From positions 62,001-126,000 of the forward strand of contig NZ_WWSY01000003.1 in assembly GCF_009876115.1 (NCBI RefSeq): 64,000 nt of DNA, read 5' to 3'. The first letter of the stretch is position 1; each line of letters starts with the position of its first letter. Position numbers and translations under genes: made by a program. Positions 1 through 7,809 of this stretch are shown here, piece by piece. The stretch comes from Collinsella aerofaciens (GTDB lineage: Bacteria > Actinomycetota > Coriobacteriia > Coriobacteriales > Coriobacteriaceae). The notes under the pieces were generated by a model. The model was not told the DNA's origin. It was given only the letters and a program-made list of their open reading frames with translations, and did no database searches.

Positions 1-264
1 AAACGCTACCTGAGCGCGCAGCCAATAACCATCCGTCAGGCCAAAATAACGGCAAAGACGGAGGTCGGTGTCGGCCGTCACGCGACGTTTTCCCAAGACA
101 ATCTGCCCGATACGCTGAGCCGGAATCCCGGTCTCTTTCGCAAGGCGATATTGAGAAATGCCCATGGGAACAAGAAACTCCTCTTTGAGAAGCTCACCAG
201 GAGTCGCCGGCGACAACAAATCGGCCGAAGTCTCATCACTTGTGATAATCGACGATTTCGACAT
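1..264 (-). CDS. HigA/VapI-like antitoxin, HTH XRE family (partial, runs off left edge)
   Basis: The minus strand encodes 88 residues starting MSKSSIITSDETSADLL and continuing without a stop past base 1. The segment PGELLKEEFLVPMGISQYRLAK, followed by the helix-turn-helix IPAQRIGQIVLGKRRVTAD and then LRLCRYFGLTDGYWLRAQ, is the pattern of HigA-type XRE antitoxins, which bind their own promoter and neutralise an mRNA-cleaving HigB toxin. The ATG at 264 has AGGAG about 10 bases upstream. In higBA operons the toxin usually precedes the antitoxin, but 265-428 holds no such gene, so a toxin is either absent or lies beyond the left edge. Family call is confident; role as an antitoxin is inference. 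Confidence 0.8.
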   Translation of the reverse strand, partial: MSKSSIITSDETSADLLSPATPGELLKEEFLVPMGISQYRLAKETGIPAQRIGQIVLGKRRVTADTDLRLCRYFGLTDGYWLRAQVAF

Positions 265-428
265 TCCAAGCCATCTCCTGTCTCCACTCAAAACAGACCC
301 GATAGCGCTCATTACGATGCAATCATAGTATCGCCTTACGTTAGTAACGTCAAACGTTTCTACAGACTTACATCTCTATTATATCGTACGTTTGTTCGTG
401 TTTTCTAGAACAAATAGTCCTTCACGCC

Positions 429-1616
429 TTAGTCAAGCAAAAGCAGTCGTTTGTAGACATCGAGGCCCTTGAGCAGGATTTCCTCGTCAAAGAGCATGGT
501 ATCAGTATGCAGGGCACTCGTAGCATAGGCGGGGCAGCCCTCGGCGTCGCTCGGATTATCCTGCCCGACAGGAACGCCCGTGCCCAGCAAGAAGAACACG
601 CCCGGCAGATGGCGCTGATAGAACGCGAAATCCTCGGCAATTAGCAGCGGCTCGTCCACAAGTTGCAGCTCGGACAAGGCAGGCGCAATGTGGGCGAACA
701 GCTCGGGGTCGTTATCGACCGGCGGATAGCCCTCGGCAAAATCGAGACCGTACGTGCAGCCCGTTGCAGCGCATGCCTCGTCGAGTACACGGCGCACGCC
801 CTCGCGCGCGCGGTCGAACATGTCGTCCGTAAACACACGCAGACTGCCGGCCACATGGGCCTCCCCCGCCACCGCATTGCAAACGGTACCAGCCTGCAGC
901 AGGCCAAATTTGCCGATACAGGGCTCGTCGGTGCCCAGCTCGTCCATCAGCTCGCGCTCGGCAACCAAAAACTTCGCTGCCGCCAACGCGGCATCGTGCG
1001 ATTCCTCGACTGGAACGCCGTAGGTCTTGGCGATATGGATGCTCGCGCCATGGATATGAATGTGCGTCTCGCTTGAGCGCGCCAGCAGCGGACCGGAACA
1101 GCTCGCCAACGTGCCGGCGGGCAAATCGGGCCATACGTGGAAGCCAAAGATGCGATCCGCCCCGTAGCGCTCGAATACGCCGCTCTCACACACCGTCTTG
1201 GCGCCACCGGTCGTTTCCTCGGCCGGCTGAAACACAAAGAGCACGTTGCGCTTGATGGCACCCGGCTGCTCACGAATCGTGCGATCGACATACGTCGCGG
1301 CGGCAAGCACCATGGCCATGTGACCGTCGTGACCGCACGCATGCATCTTACCGGGATGCGTCGAGGCAAAGGCCGCGCCCGTTGCCTCCGCGATGGGCAG
1401 GGCGTCCATGTCGGCGCGAATCGCCGTGGCATGCGCGGCGCCCGTGCCGGCATCGAAGAAAGCGCAGACGCAGCTGGGGCACGGATGGGTCACCTCGCAG
1501 GCGAGCGGAGCGAGCGCGCCCTCGATATAGGCGATGGTTTGAGGAAGATCGAAATCGAGCTCCGGAATGCGATGCAGGTCGCGCCGATAGCGACGAAGTT
1601 CTTGGAGCTCGGTCAT
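429..1616 (-). CDS. M20D family amidohydrolase (candidate N-acyl-diaminopimelate/amino-acid deacetylase)
   Basis: A 395-residue protein starting MTELQELRRYRRDLHRIPEL, the typical N-terminus of M20D peptidases (HipO, AbgB, YkuR). Metal-site motifs are visible: HACGHDGH near residue 90 and FQPAEE near residue 130. The family hydrolyses N-acyl amino acids or amino-acid conjugates in the cytoplasm. The ATG at 1616 is preferred because AAAGGA lies at proper distance; an upstream in-frame ATG would overlap that site. It is divergent from lysA-dapA-dapB-dapH. Because dapH encodes the acetylase branch, which needs an N-acetyl-DAP deacetylase of this family, that role is attractive but unproven; hippurate or indole-acetyl-amino-acid hydrolysis is also possible. 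Confidence 0.8.
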   Translation of the reverse strand: MTELQELRRYRRDLHRIPELDFDLPQTIAYIEGALAPLACEVTHPCPSCVCAFFDAGTGAAHATAIRADMDALPIAEATGAAFASTHPGKMHACGHDGHMAMVLAAATYVDRTIREQPGAIKRNVLFVFQPAEETTGGAKTVCESGVFERYGADRIFGFHVWPDLPAGTLASCSGPLLARSSETHIHIHGASIHIAKTYGVPVEESHDAALAAAKFLVAERELMDELGTDEPCIGKFGLLQAGTVCNAVAGEAHVAGSLRVFTDDMFDRAREGVRRVLDEACAATGCTYGLDFAEGYPPVDNDPELFAHIAPALSELQLVDEPLLIAEDFAFYQRHLPGVFFLLGTGVPVGQDNPSDAEGCPAYATSALHTDTMLFDEEILLKGLDVYKRLLLLD

Positions 1617-1770
1617 AAAGGTTCCTTTCATGGGGGGGCATATCCATTCACACAATATTGTGACGCAGGATTGTGGCACCCTTGTTTCTAGCATATCCCT
1701 GCATTTTTTAAACGTTATATACGAATACTCTTGTTTGGTAAAGTGCAACGTGGTAGGGTCGTTACCACTT

Positions 1771-1927
1771 GATAGAGGCGCGGGCACGAAGAGCCGCGGG
1801 CGAGTCGGCAGACTTTGACCCTGCGGGGAGGCGAAACCCGCCGAACTGGGCTTTTCGGGCACGAACAGCCTGGTGGGCCTGCGGGAAACACCCGCAGGAC
1901 TGTCTGCAGCAATGCGGGAGCCCTATC
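1771..1927 (+). promoter_or_regulatory. Lysine riboswitch (L box)
   Basis: The lysine aptamer pattern is visible: GATAGAGGCGCGGGCACGAA at 1771, the conserved GGGGAGGCGAAACCCGCCGAA block near 1835, CUGG...CUGUC elements near 1880-1910, and the closing strand CCCTATC at 1921-1927 that pairs with GATAG to form P1. It precedes a lysine biosynthesis operon, so lysine-dependent repression is expected from the known family. A second GGATAG at 1978-1983, just before the lysA ribosome site, could compete for the CTATCC strand and be part of the expression platform. Confidence 0.85.
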
Positions 1928-1998
1928 CGGACATTGGGTCCACGTTATGCGGATTCGATGCGCAGATGGCGCCGTCTGGATAGCGAGGTTTACGGGAC

Positions 1999-4308
1999 AT
2001 GGCATTGACCCCCAACGAGGCATATGCGGCAAAGCAGCCGTTTGTGGACAAGGAGACGCTCGAGCATATCGTCGAGCAGTTCCCCACGCCGTTTCATCTA
2101 TACGACGAGGCGGGCATCCGCCGTAACATGCAAGAAGTACGCGACGCCTTTGCATGGAACCCGGGATTTAAGGAGTACTTTGCCGTCAAGGCCAATCCCA
2201 ACCCGGCGCTCATCTCCATTCTCAACGAATACGGCTGCGGCTGCGATTGCTCGAGCTATACCGAGCTCATGATCGCCCGCTCGCTGGGCATCACGGGGCA
2301 CGACATCATGTTCTCGTCCAACGACACGCCGGCGGCGGACTTTGCCCTTGCGGATAAACTGGGCGCCATCGTCAACTTTGACGACATCAGCCATATCGAG
2401 TTCTTTGAGCGCGTTGCGGGGCCCATCCCCAAGACGGTTAGCTGCCGCTTTAATCCGGGCGGCCTGTTCCAGCTCTCCAATGGCATCATGGATAACCCCG
2501 GCGACTCCAAATACGGCATGACCACCGAGCAGCTCTTCGAGGCCTTCCGCATGCTCAAGGCCAAGGGTGCCGAGAATTTTGGCATCCATGCCTTCCTTGC
2601 CAGTAATACCGTCACTAACGACTACTATCCCAAGCTCGCACGCATCCTCTTTGAACTTGCCGTGCGCCTGGAGCGTGAAACGGGCGCACATGTCGCCTTT
2701 ATCAATCTGTCCGGCGGTGTGGGTATCCCCTACCTGCCCGAGCAGCAGGCTAACGACATCCACGCCATCGGCGAGGGCGTACACGCGGCCTACGACGAGA
2801 TCCTGGTTCCCGCCGGCATGGGCGATGTGGCGATCTGCACCGAGATGGGTCGTTTTATGATGGGGCCCTACGGCTGCCTGGTGACCAAGGCCATCCATGA
2901 GAAGCAGATCTACAAGAACTATATCGGTGTCGATGCAAGCGCCGTCGACCTGATTCGCCCTGCCATGTATGGCGCCTACCACCACATTACGGTGATGGGT
3001 CAGCCGGGTGGCGCCGACAAGACTGCAGCACCGGTCACGAACACGTATGACATCACGGGCAACTTATGCGAGAACAACGATAAGTTCGCTATCGACCGCG
3101 AGCTGCCGCAGATCGACATGGGCGACCTGCTTGTGATCCACGATACCGGCGCGCATGGCTACTCCATGGGCTACAACTACAACGGACGCCTGCGCTCCGC
3201 CGAGGTGCTGCTGCGCCCCGACGGCTCGGCCGACCTCATCCGCCGCGCCGAGCGCCCAGGCGATTATTTTGCCACGCTCGACGTGCTGCCGTGTGGCCGT
3301 GAGCTGCTGGCCAAATCGCGTGCCGAAAGCGCCCGCCGTCGCGCCCAGGACGAGCGCCTGGCCGTCGCCGCCCAGTGGAACAAACGCATCCAGATCGCGG
3401 AAGCGAAGGAGAAGAACATGGACATCCGCAATCTCGAGGGTTCAATCGTCGCCCTCGTCACGCCGTTTAAAAAGGACGGCAGCGTCGACTTTGACGCACT
3501 CGAGCGCCTTATCGATTTCCACCTGCAAAACGGCACTGACGCCATCCTCACCCTAGGCACCACCGGCGAGAGCGCCACGATGACCGATGACGAGGACAAC
3601 TCCGTTGTCGCCGCCGTGGTCAAGCAGGTTGCAGGCCGCGTCCCCGTCATTGCAGGCTCGGGCTCTAACTCCACACAGACCATGCTCACCAAGTCGCTCA
3701 CCTATCAGGGCCTGGGCGCCGACGGCCTGCTGCTCATTACCCCCTACTACAACAAGTCCAACGAGGAGGGCATCTACCAGCACTTTAAGACCGTAGCGGA
3801 TGCTGTGGACATCCCCTGCATCCTGTACAACATCCCCGGCCGCTGCGGCTGCGGCATCAGCGAGCGCAACGTAGAGCGCTTGGCCGCGCACCCCAACATC
3901 ATGGGTATTAAGGAAGCCTCGGGCAACGTCGCCTACGCGGCCAAGATCGCCCACCTGCTGTCCGATGACTTCCGTATGTACTCGGGCGAAGACGCGCTCA
4001 CCGTGCCGCTCATGAGCCTGGGCGCCTCGGGCACTATCAGCGTGTGGGCCGATGTTCAGCCGCAGCTCGTGCACGACATGTGCCGCGCCTATCTGGACGG
4101 CGACGTGGAGCGCGCCCGCGATATCCAAATTGCCGGCCAGCCGCTCATCAATGCCCTCTTTAGCGAGGTCAACCCCATCCCCGTTAAAGAAGCGCTCGCT
4201 CAGATGGGTATGATCGAGGCAAACTACCGCATGCCGCTGTGCCCCATGGCCGATAACACGCGCGCCGCACTTACCGATGCTCTGAAGGGAGTTGGTCTGC
4301 TTGATTAA
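1999..4308 (+). CDS. lysA-dapA: Fused diaminopimelate decarboxylase - 4-hydroxy-tetrahydrodipicolinate synthase (LysA-DapA)
   Basis: One uninterrupted frame of 769 residues. Residues 1-473 are a PLP-dependent LysA-type decarboxylase (last step, meso-DAP to lysine): FAVKANPNP carries the PLP lysine, SGGVGIPY and CTEMGR are the glycine-rich and E-x-G-R motifs, and SCRFNPG and YGAYHHI follow. Residues 474-769 are a full DapA aldolase (pyruvate plus aspartate semialdehyde): LGTTGES, ILYNIPGR and GIKEASGN with the Schiff-base lysine. The linker RRRAQDERLAVAAQWNKRIQIAEAKEKN has no stop. Both halves are full length. An internal AAGGAG six bases before Met474 means DapA may also start on its own. The lysA start at 1999 has only a weak GAGG upstream. 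It is followed by dapB, overlapping by 8 bases. Confidence 0.88.
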   Translation: MALTPNEAYAAKQPFVDKETLEHIVEQFPTPFHLYDEAGIRRNMQEVRDAFAWNPGFKEYFAVKANPNPALISILNEYGCGCDCSSYTELMIARSLGITGHDIMFSSNDTPAADFALADKLGAIVNFDDISHIEFFERVAGPIPKTVSCRFNPGGLFQLSNGIMDNPGDSKYGMTTEQLFEAFRMLKAKGAENFGIHAFLASNTVTNDYYPKLARILFELAVRLERETGAHVAFINLSGGVGIPYLPEQQANDIHAIGEGVHAAYDEILVPAGMGDVAICTEMGRFMMGPYGCLVTKAIHEKQIYKNYIGVDASAVDLIRPAMYGAYHHITVMGQPGGADKTAAPVTNTYDITGNLCENNDKFAIDRELPQIDMGDLLVIHDTGAHGYSMGYNYNGRLRSAEVLLRPDGSADLIRRAERPGDYFATLDVLPCGRELLAKSRAESARRRAQDERLAVAAQWNKRIQIAEAKEKNMDIRNLEGSIVALVTPFKKDGSVDFDALERLIDFHLQNGTDAILTLGTTGESATMTDDEDNSVVAAVVKQVAGRVPVIAGSGSNSTQTMLTKSLTYQGLGADGLLLITPYYNKSNEEGIYQHFKTVADAVDIPCILYNIPGRCGCGISERNVERLAAHPNIMGIKEASGNVAYAAKIAHLLSDDFRMYSGEDALTVPLMSLGASGTISVWADVQPQLVHDMCRAYLDGDVERARDIQIAGQPLINALFSEVNPIPVKEALAQMGMIEANYRMPLCPMADNTRAALTDALKGVGLLD
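3418..4308 (+). CDS. dapA: Possible independently initiated DapA from within the fused frame
   Basis: The ATG at 3418 begins MDIRNLEGSIVALVTPF, exactly where free-standing DapA proteins begin, and would give 296 residues, the normal family length. AAGGAG at 3406-3411 with a 6-base spacer is as good as any ribosome site in the window. This entry is an alternative product of the same DNA as the fused gene, not a second gene. Whether the cell makes only the fusion, only separate proteins by termination and re-initiation, or both cannot be decided from sequence. Confidence 0.5.
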   Translation: MDIRNLEGSIVALVTPFKKDGSVDFDALERLIDFHLQNGTDAILTLGTTGESATMTDDEDNSVVAAVVKQVAGRVPVIAGSGSNSTQTMLTKSLTYQGLGADGLLLITPYYNKSNEEGIYQHFKTVADAVDIPCILYNIPGRCGCGISERNVERLAAHPNIMGIKEASGNVAYAAKIAHLLSDDFRMYSGEDALTVPLMSLGASGTISVWADVQPQLVHDMCRAYLDGDVERARDIQIAGQPLINALFSEVNPIPVKEALAQMGMIEANYRMPLCPMADNTRAALTDALKGVGLLD

Positions 4309-5041
4309 GACCGTCATTATGGGAACGGGCCGCATGGGCTCGCTCATCCACACTACCGCCGAGGGCACCGTTGATGCCACTGGGCAGCCCGTTTTTGATA
4401 TCGTGGCCCAGATTGGCTTCGATTTGAACAAGCTCGAGAACGCACCAGCCGCCGACGTCATCATCGACTTCTCGAACGTCGCGACCTTTGACGCCGTCGT
4501 CGCCTATGTCGAGCGCACGGGTGCGGCGTTGGTCTCGGGCACCACGGGCTACACACCCGAGCAGATGGATCGCCTGCGCGAGCTGGGTCAGAACGCCCGT
4601 GTCATGCACTCCGGCAATTACTCCATCGGTATCGCAGCCCTGCGTCATCTGGTAGCACAGGCCACACGCGAGCTGCCCGGCTTTGACTGCGAGATTGTCG
4701 AGACGCACCACAACCAAAAGGTCGACGCCCCCAGCGGCACCGCCAAGCTGCTACTCGACGCTGTAGTCGAGGCCGAGCCTGAGGCTGGCTATCATCCTGT
4801 CTACGGTCGCGAGGGCATGTGCGGCGCTCGCGATCCCAAGGAAATCGGCATGCACTCGCTGCGCGGCGGCACCGTCGCCGGCGTGCACGAGGTAAGCTTT
4901 TTCGGCCAGGACGAGGAAGTCACGCTTAGCCATCGCGCCACGAGCCGCCAGATCTTTGTCAACGGCGCCCTGGCCGCCGCTCAAAAGCTCGTCACCCACG
5001 AGCCTGGCTTCTATACGTTCGACCAGGTCATGTTTGCCTAA
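4301..5041 (+). CDS. dapB: 4-hydroxy-tetrahydrodipicolinate reductase
   Basis: A 246-residue NAD(P)H-dependent reductase that acts right after DapA. The N-terminal dinucleotide site is IKTVIMGTGRMG; FSNVATF, SGTTGYTPEQ, SGNYSIGIAAL and the catalytic ETHHNQKVDAPSGTAK are all present. The start is taken as TTG at 4301, ten bases after AAGGGAG; the TTG at 4292 is too close to that site. The start overlaps the end of dapA (TTGATTAA), indicating translational coupling in the lysine-riboswitch operon. It is slightly shorter than many DapB proteins but has all key motifs. Confidence 0.93.
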   Translation: MIKTVIMGTGRMGSLIHTTAEGTVDATGQPVFDIVAQIGFDLNKLENAPAADVIIDFSNVATFDAVVAYVERTGAALVSGTTGYTPEQMDRLRELGQNARVMHSGNYSIGIAALRHLVAQATRELPGFDCEIVETHHNQKVDAPSGTAKLLLDAVVEAEPEAGYHPVYGREGMCGARDPKEIGMHSLRGGTVAGVHEVSFFGQDEEVTLSHRATSRQIFVNGALAAAQKLVTHEPGFYTFDQVMFA

Positions 5042-5080
5042 CCAGGTATCTACCGCACCCACGCAAAGGAGAAACAGCAT

Positions 5081-5800
5081 ATGAGCAACGCAGCCGAGAT
5101 GGATGCCCAGGAGATTATCAATTACATCGCCACCGCGCCCAAGAAAACGCCCGTCAAACTGTACGTGCGCGAAAAGCCGGGCAAGAAGGTCCAGTGGGGC
5201 AATGCGCACGTCTACGGCGGTCGTCGTGGCAAGACCGTCTTTGGTGACTGGGATGAACTCAAGGCAATCCTCGACGCCAACGCCGACTCCATCGACTACT
5301 ACGACGTAGAGAACGACTGCCGCAACTCCGCCGTGCCCATGCTCGACCTCAAGGGCATCAACGCCCGCATCGAGCCGGGCGCAATCATCCGTGACCGCGT
5401 CGAGATCGGCGATCGCGCCGTCATCATGATGGGTGCCATCATCAACATCGGCTCCGTCATTGGCGAGGGTTCCATGATCGACATGGGCGCCGTGCTGGGC
5501 GGCCGCGCCACCGTGGGTAAGAACTGCCACATTGGCGCCGGCACCGTGCTGGCAGGCGTCGTGGAGCCCGCCAGCGCCACGCCCGTCATCATCGAAGACG
5601 ATGTCATGATCGGCGCCAACGCCGTGGTCCTGGAGGGCGTGCACGTGGGTAAGGGCGCCGTCGTTGCCGCCGGCGCCGTGTGCGTCGAGGACGTCCCCGC
5701 CGGTGCCGTCGTGGCCGGTGTCCCCGCCCGCGTCATCAAGATGCGCGACGAGAAGACCGACAGCAAGACTGGCCTCGAAGAGGGCTTACGCCAGCTTTAG
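5081..5800 (+). CDS. dapH: Tetrahydrodipicolinate N-acetyltransferase
   Basis: A 239-residue left-handed beta-helix acetyltransferase. The N-terminal segment ([20 protein letters not shown]) and [12 protein letters not shown] match DapH, and residues 90-215 are hexapeptide repeats such as [20 protein letters not shown] and [14 protein letters not shown]. It transfers acetyl from acetyl-CoA to tetrahydrodipicolinate, opening the acetylated branch of DAP/lysine synthesis. It is the last gene of the lysA-dapA-dapB-dapH operon, has an AAAGGAG site, and is followed by an intrinsic terminator. The branch also needs an aminotransferase (candidate at 10237-11400) and a deacetylase (candidate at 429-1616). 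Confidence 0.93.
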   Translation: MSNAAEMDAQEIINYIATAPKKTPVKLYVREKPGKKVQWGNAHVYGGRRGKTVFGDWDELKAILDANADSIDYYDVENDCRNSAVPMLDLKGINARIEPGAIIRDRVEIGDRAVIMMGAIINIGSVIGEGSMIDMGAVLGGRATVGKNCHIGAGTVLAGVVEPASATPVIIEDDVMIGANAVVLEGVHVGKGAVVAAGAVCVEDVPAGAVVAGVPARVIKMRDEKTDSKTGLEEGLRQL

Positions 5801-5806
5801 TAATTA

Positions 5807-5830
5807 CGCGGTTTTGACAAACCGCGTTTT
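5807..5830 (+). terminator. Intrinsic terminator after dapH
   Basis: CGCGGTTT-TGAC-AAACCGCG followed by TTTT, seven bases after the dapH stop codon. The same ACGCGGTT/AACCGCGT stem recurs near 16278 and 61000. Confidence 0.8.
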
Positions 5831-5881
5831 CGCTGACGCATGCTCAACCTGCGGCGCAATGTCAGCAACCAAGCCGAAAAC

Positions 5882-5914
5882 AAAAAAGGCCGAAGCACCA
5901 TCGGGGCTTCGGCC
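5882..5914 (-). terminator. Intrinsic terminator of the toxin-antitoxin operon
   Basis: On the minus strand the stem GGCCGAAGC/GCTTCGGCC is followed by six T residues, just downstream of the toxin stop codon at 5919. Confidence 0.85.
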
Positions 5915-5918
5915 TTCA

Positions 5919-6263
5919 TCATCTCAGGGTTCCGTCGTATTCAACCATGGCGGGTCGCTTTGACAGGCGCCCTGCGGCCGTCTTATAGACCTCGGAACGG
6001 TCGCGCCGCCCTATTGCCACGATCTCGGCAATCTCAACCGTTCCGTCCTCCCGGATTCGAAAAACCATTCGGAGTCCTGCATTGCGCCATTTGATCTTTT
6101 TGCAGCCGGCAAGCTCGCCGTGAAGCGGCGTTCCAATTTCATCAGCGCGCGTCTTTAATTTCGCGACTGCAATACGGACAAGTCTTCGCTGAGATCCATC
6201 TAGTTTTTGATATTCCTTCTCGACGTCTCGATTCAAAAAGCCGACGACAAAATGCCCACTCAT
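5919..6263 (-). CDS. RelE/ParE superfamily toxin
   Basis: A 114-residue basic protein with the RelE/ParE fold pattern: VEKEYQKLDGSQRRLVRIAVAKLK, then the LHGELAGCKKIKWRNAGLRMVF strand region and VEIAEIVAIGRRDRSEVYKTA. The WRNAGLRMVFRI stretch is typical of RelE-type mRNA interferases (phage-derived Gp49-like and RelE groups). The start ATG overlaps the antitoxin stop (ATGA, 6260-6263), the normal antitoxin-first layout of type II modules. Catalysis against mRNA versus gyrase (ParE-like) cannot be told from sequence. Confidence 0.82.
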   Translation of the reverse strand: MSGHFVVGFLNRDVEKEYQKLDGSQRRLVRIAVAKLKTRADEIGTPLHGELAGCKKIKWRNAGLRMVFRIREDGTVEIAEIVAIGRRDRSEVYKTAAGRLSKRPAMVEYDGTLR

Positions 6264-6610
6264 TCGAAAAGATCCTCATCGGGGATCGCGTCCGGATACA
6301 TCGATTCAAACTCCGCGAGCTCCTCGGTAGTTAGGGCGTCCTCAAACGGAACAAATTCATGCGGACCATGCTTGACTCGATCAGCAGCGATGCGATTTAT
6401 CTCAAGTTCGTGCAGATACTGCAGCGCGCCGTACATTTCCTCATAGGCGGCATAGTCGATAATCACGGTATCGATATCGTTATGATCGGCAATGAACTGT
6501 GGTGCGCGTTTTGCGCGTTTACGAATGGCAGATAAAGACTTGCTTGCTTCGGTAGCCGAAACAACCTGGTCTTTTGTAAACACCGGTTTTTCCAGAACAA
6601 GTGCGGACAT
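6260..6610 (-). CDS. Antitoxin partner of the RelE/ParE-like toxin (Phd/RelB-like)
   Basis: A 116-residue protein starting MSALVLEKPVFTKDQVVSATEASKSLSAIRKRAK. The VVSATEASKSL segment is a ribbon or Phd/YefM-like DNA-binding pattern, followed by DTVIIDYAAYEEMYGALQYL and a strongly acidic tail (FEDALTTEELAEFESMYPDAIPDEDLFE) of the kind that wraps toxins. The ATG at 6610 has GGAGG five bases upstream; a longer frame would read through the operator. It overlaps the toxin by four bases. Antitoxin and toxin together likely autorepress at the adjacent palindrome. Confidence 0.8.
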   Translation of the reverse strand: MSALVLEKPVFTKDQVVSATEASKSLSAIRKRAKRAPQFIADHNDIDTVIIDYAAYEEMYGALQYLHELEINRIAADRVKHGPHEFVPFEDALTTEELAEFESMYPDAIPDEDLFE

Positions 6611-6630
6611 TTTGACCTCCAAAAAATAAT

Positions 6631-6670
6631 CTGGATTATATTTCAAAGTATACTTCAAAATATAATCCAG
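6631..6670. promoter_or_regulatory. 40-bp palindromic operator of the toxin-antitoxin operon
   Basis: A 40-bp palindrome centred between 6650 and 6651, with 18 of 20 base pairs matching. The outer arms CTGGATTATATTT and AAATATAATCCAG are perfect, and so is the core AAGTATACTT. It lies 20 bases upstream of the antitoxin start, where conditional autorepression by toxin-antitoxin complexes is usual. Confidence 0.75.
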
Positions 6671-6694
6671 ACTTTTATTCGAAAGAAAAAAGCC

Positions 6695-7708
6695 CTATCG
6701 ATTCTCGATGCTGCCGATGTTTTTGAGCTCGATAGAGATGAGGCCGTTGGGCTCGTTGACAAACTCGATGTACTCGGAGTTCGAACCCATCTCGGCCGGG
6801 AAGCTGATCTCGATACCCGTGTCGGTACGGATCTTATGATTGCGCACCGCCGCGCGTTCGACCTGCTTGCGCTCCACGGGCACACGCTCAGGCACCTTCT
6901 CCTCAGTCAGTGCCGCGCGCACGCTCTCCTTGATAACCGGTTCGTCCTCAAAGACCTCATCGACGATATCCCAAGGCGGCAGCTCCTCGTCATCCTCGAC
7001 TTTCTCGGCGACGGCAGCCTTAACCTTGGCGAGCGCCACGGCCGTATTGGCACCGTGCTCCTCGGCGACTTCCTCGACCACACGCGTCACGGTGTCGATG
7101 ACCTCCTTGCCCGATACGCCCGTGTCGCACTGCAGCAGGCCATCGGGGATAAGCATACGGTCCTCACCGGCAATCTTGCGCTTCTTGTCCACGTAACCGA
7201 TCTCCATGGTGCTCGCACGCACGATGGCATAGCTCGGCACCTTTTGCGAGGGGTTCGGCAGAATGGCGTAGTGGCGCGCGATGTCGTTGCGCACCTCCCC
7301 CTCCTCGCGGCCCACTTCGTGCATAAAAGCCTGCTTGGAGCCCAGCAGCATCACGGCAAACCAGCGGGCATCCTCATCGTCGTCAAAATCGGCCACGAGC
7401 ACGTCGGTGGACTCGGCTTTCTCTGCCTTGGTGAGCTCGGAGGAGATAAACTCCGCAATCTGCTGCGACAGGTCCACGAACTCGCGCTCGCCAAAGAAAT
7501 AGCCCTTGAGCTCGCCACCGAATGCGGAGTTCTCGGCAAACGTGGCGCGTTTATTGTCGGCCGAGGTGCGCGCGCGGCGCAGATGCGTGGTCACGAAGTT
7601 GCGCACGGTACGGCTTTCGATATCGAGCTCGCGCTGGCTCATAACGTTAACGGCAGAGTCAAAGTCCAGGATATGCAGAATCGCGTGATTGATTTTCATA
7701 TACGGCAT
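6695..7708 (-). CDS. Nucleoid-associated protein, NdpA/YejK family
   Basis: A 337-residue protein whose start INHAILHILDFDSAVNVMSQREL is the conserved beginning of the 37-kDa nucleoid-associated protein family (PF04245, E. coli YejK). FVTTHLRRARTS, then SSELTKAEKAESTDVLVADF and LPNPSQKVPSYAIV also fit. The family binds nucleoid DNA. The first in-frame start is at 7708; a second ATG at 7699 (MKINHAIL) has better spacing to a weak GGAA and may be the true one. Residues 215-270 are acidic and form a likely linker. No operon partner is evident. Confidence 0.85.
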   Translation of the reverse strand: MPYMKINHAILHILDFDSAVNVMSQRELDIESRTVRNFVTTHLRRARTSADNKRATFAENSAFGGELKGYFFGEREFVDLSQQIAEFISSELTKAEKAESTDVLVADFDDDEDARWFAVMLLGSKQAFMHEVGREEGEVRNDIARHYAILPNPSQKVPSYAIVRASTMEIGYVDKKRKIAGEDRMLIPDGLLQCDTGVSGKEVIDTVTRVVEEVAEEHGANTAVALAKVKAAVAEKVEDDEELPPWDIVDEVFEDEPVIKESVRAALTEEKVPERVPVERKQVERAAVRNHKIRTDTGIEISFPAEMGSNSEYIEFVNEPNGLISIELKNIGSIENR

Positions 7709-7776
7709 TCCGTTCTAGATCGATTTCGGCACGAACCAGTATAGCGGTCAAGCCCGCCCCAGGCGCATCGAAGATT

Positions 7777-7806
7777 GGCACATCGGGACAGGTTGCTTTG
7801 CACCAA
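7777..7806. repeat. Direct repeat copy 1 (flanks DUF2974 gene)
   Basis: A 30-bp imperfect direct repeat ending CTTTGCACCAA, matched at 8989-9019. The two copies bracket the gene at 7810-8970 on both sides. Confidence 0.6.
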
Positions 7807-7809
7807 TGG

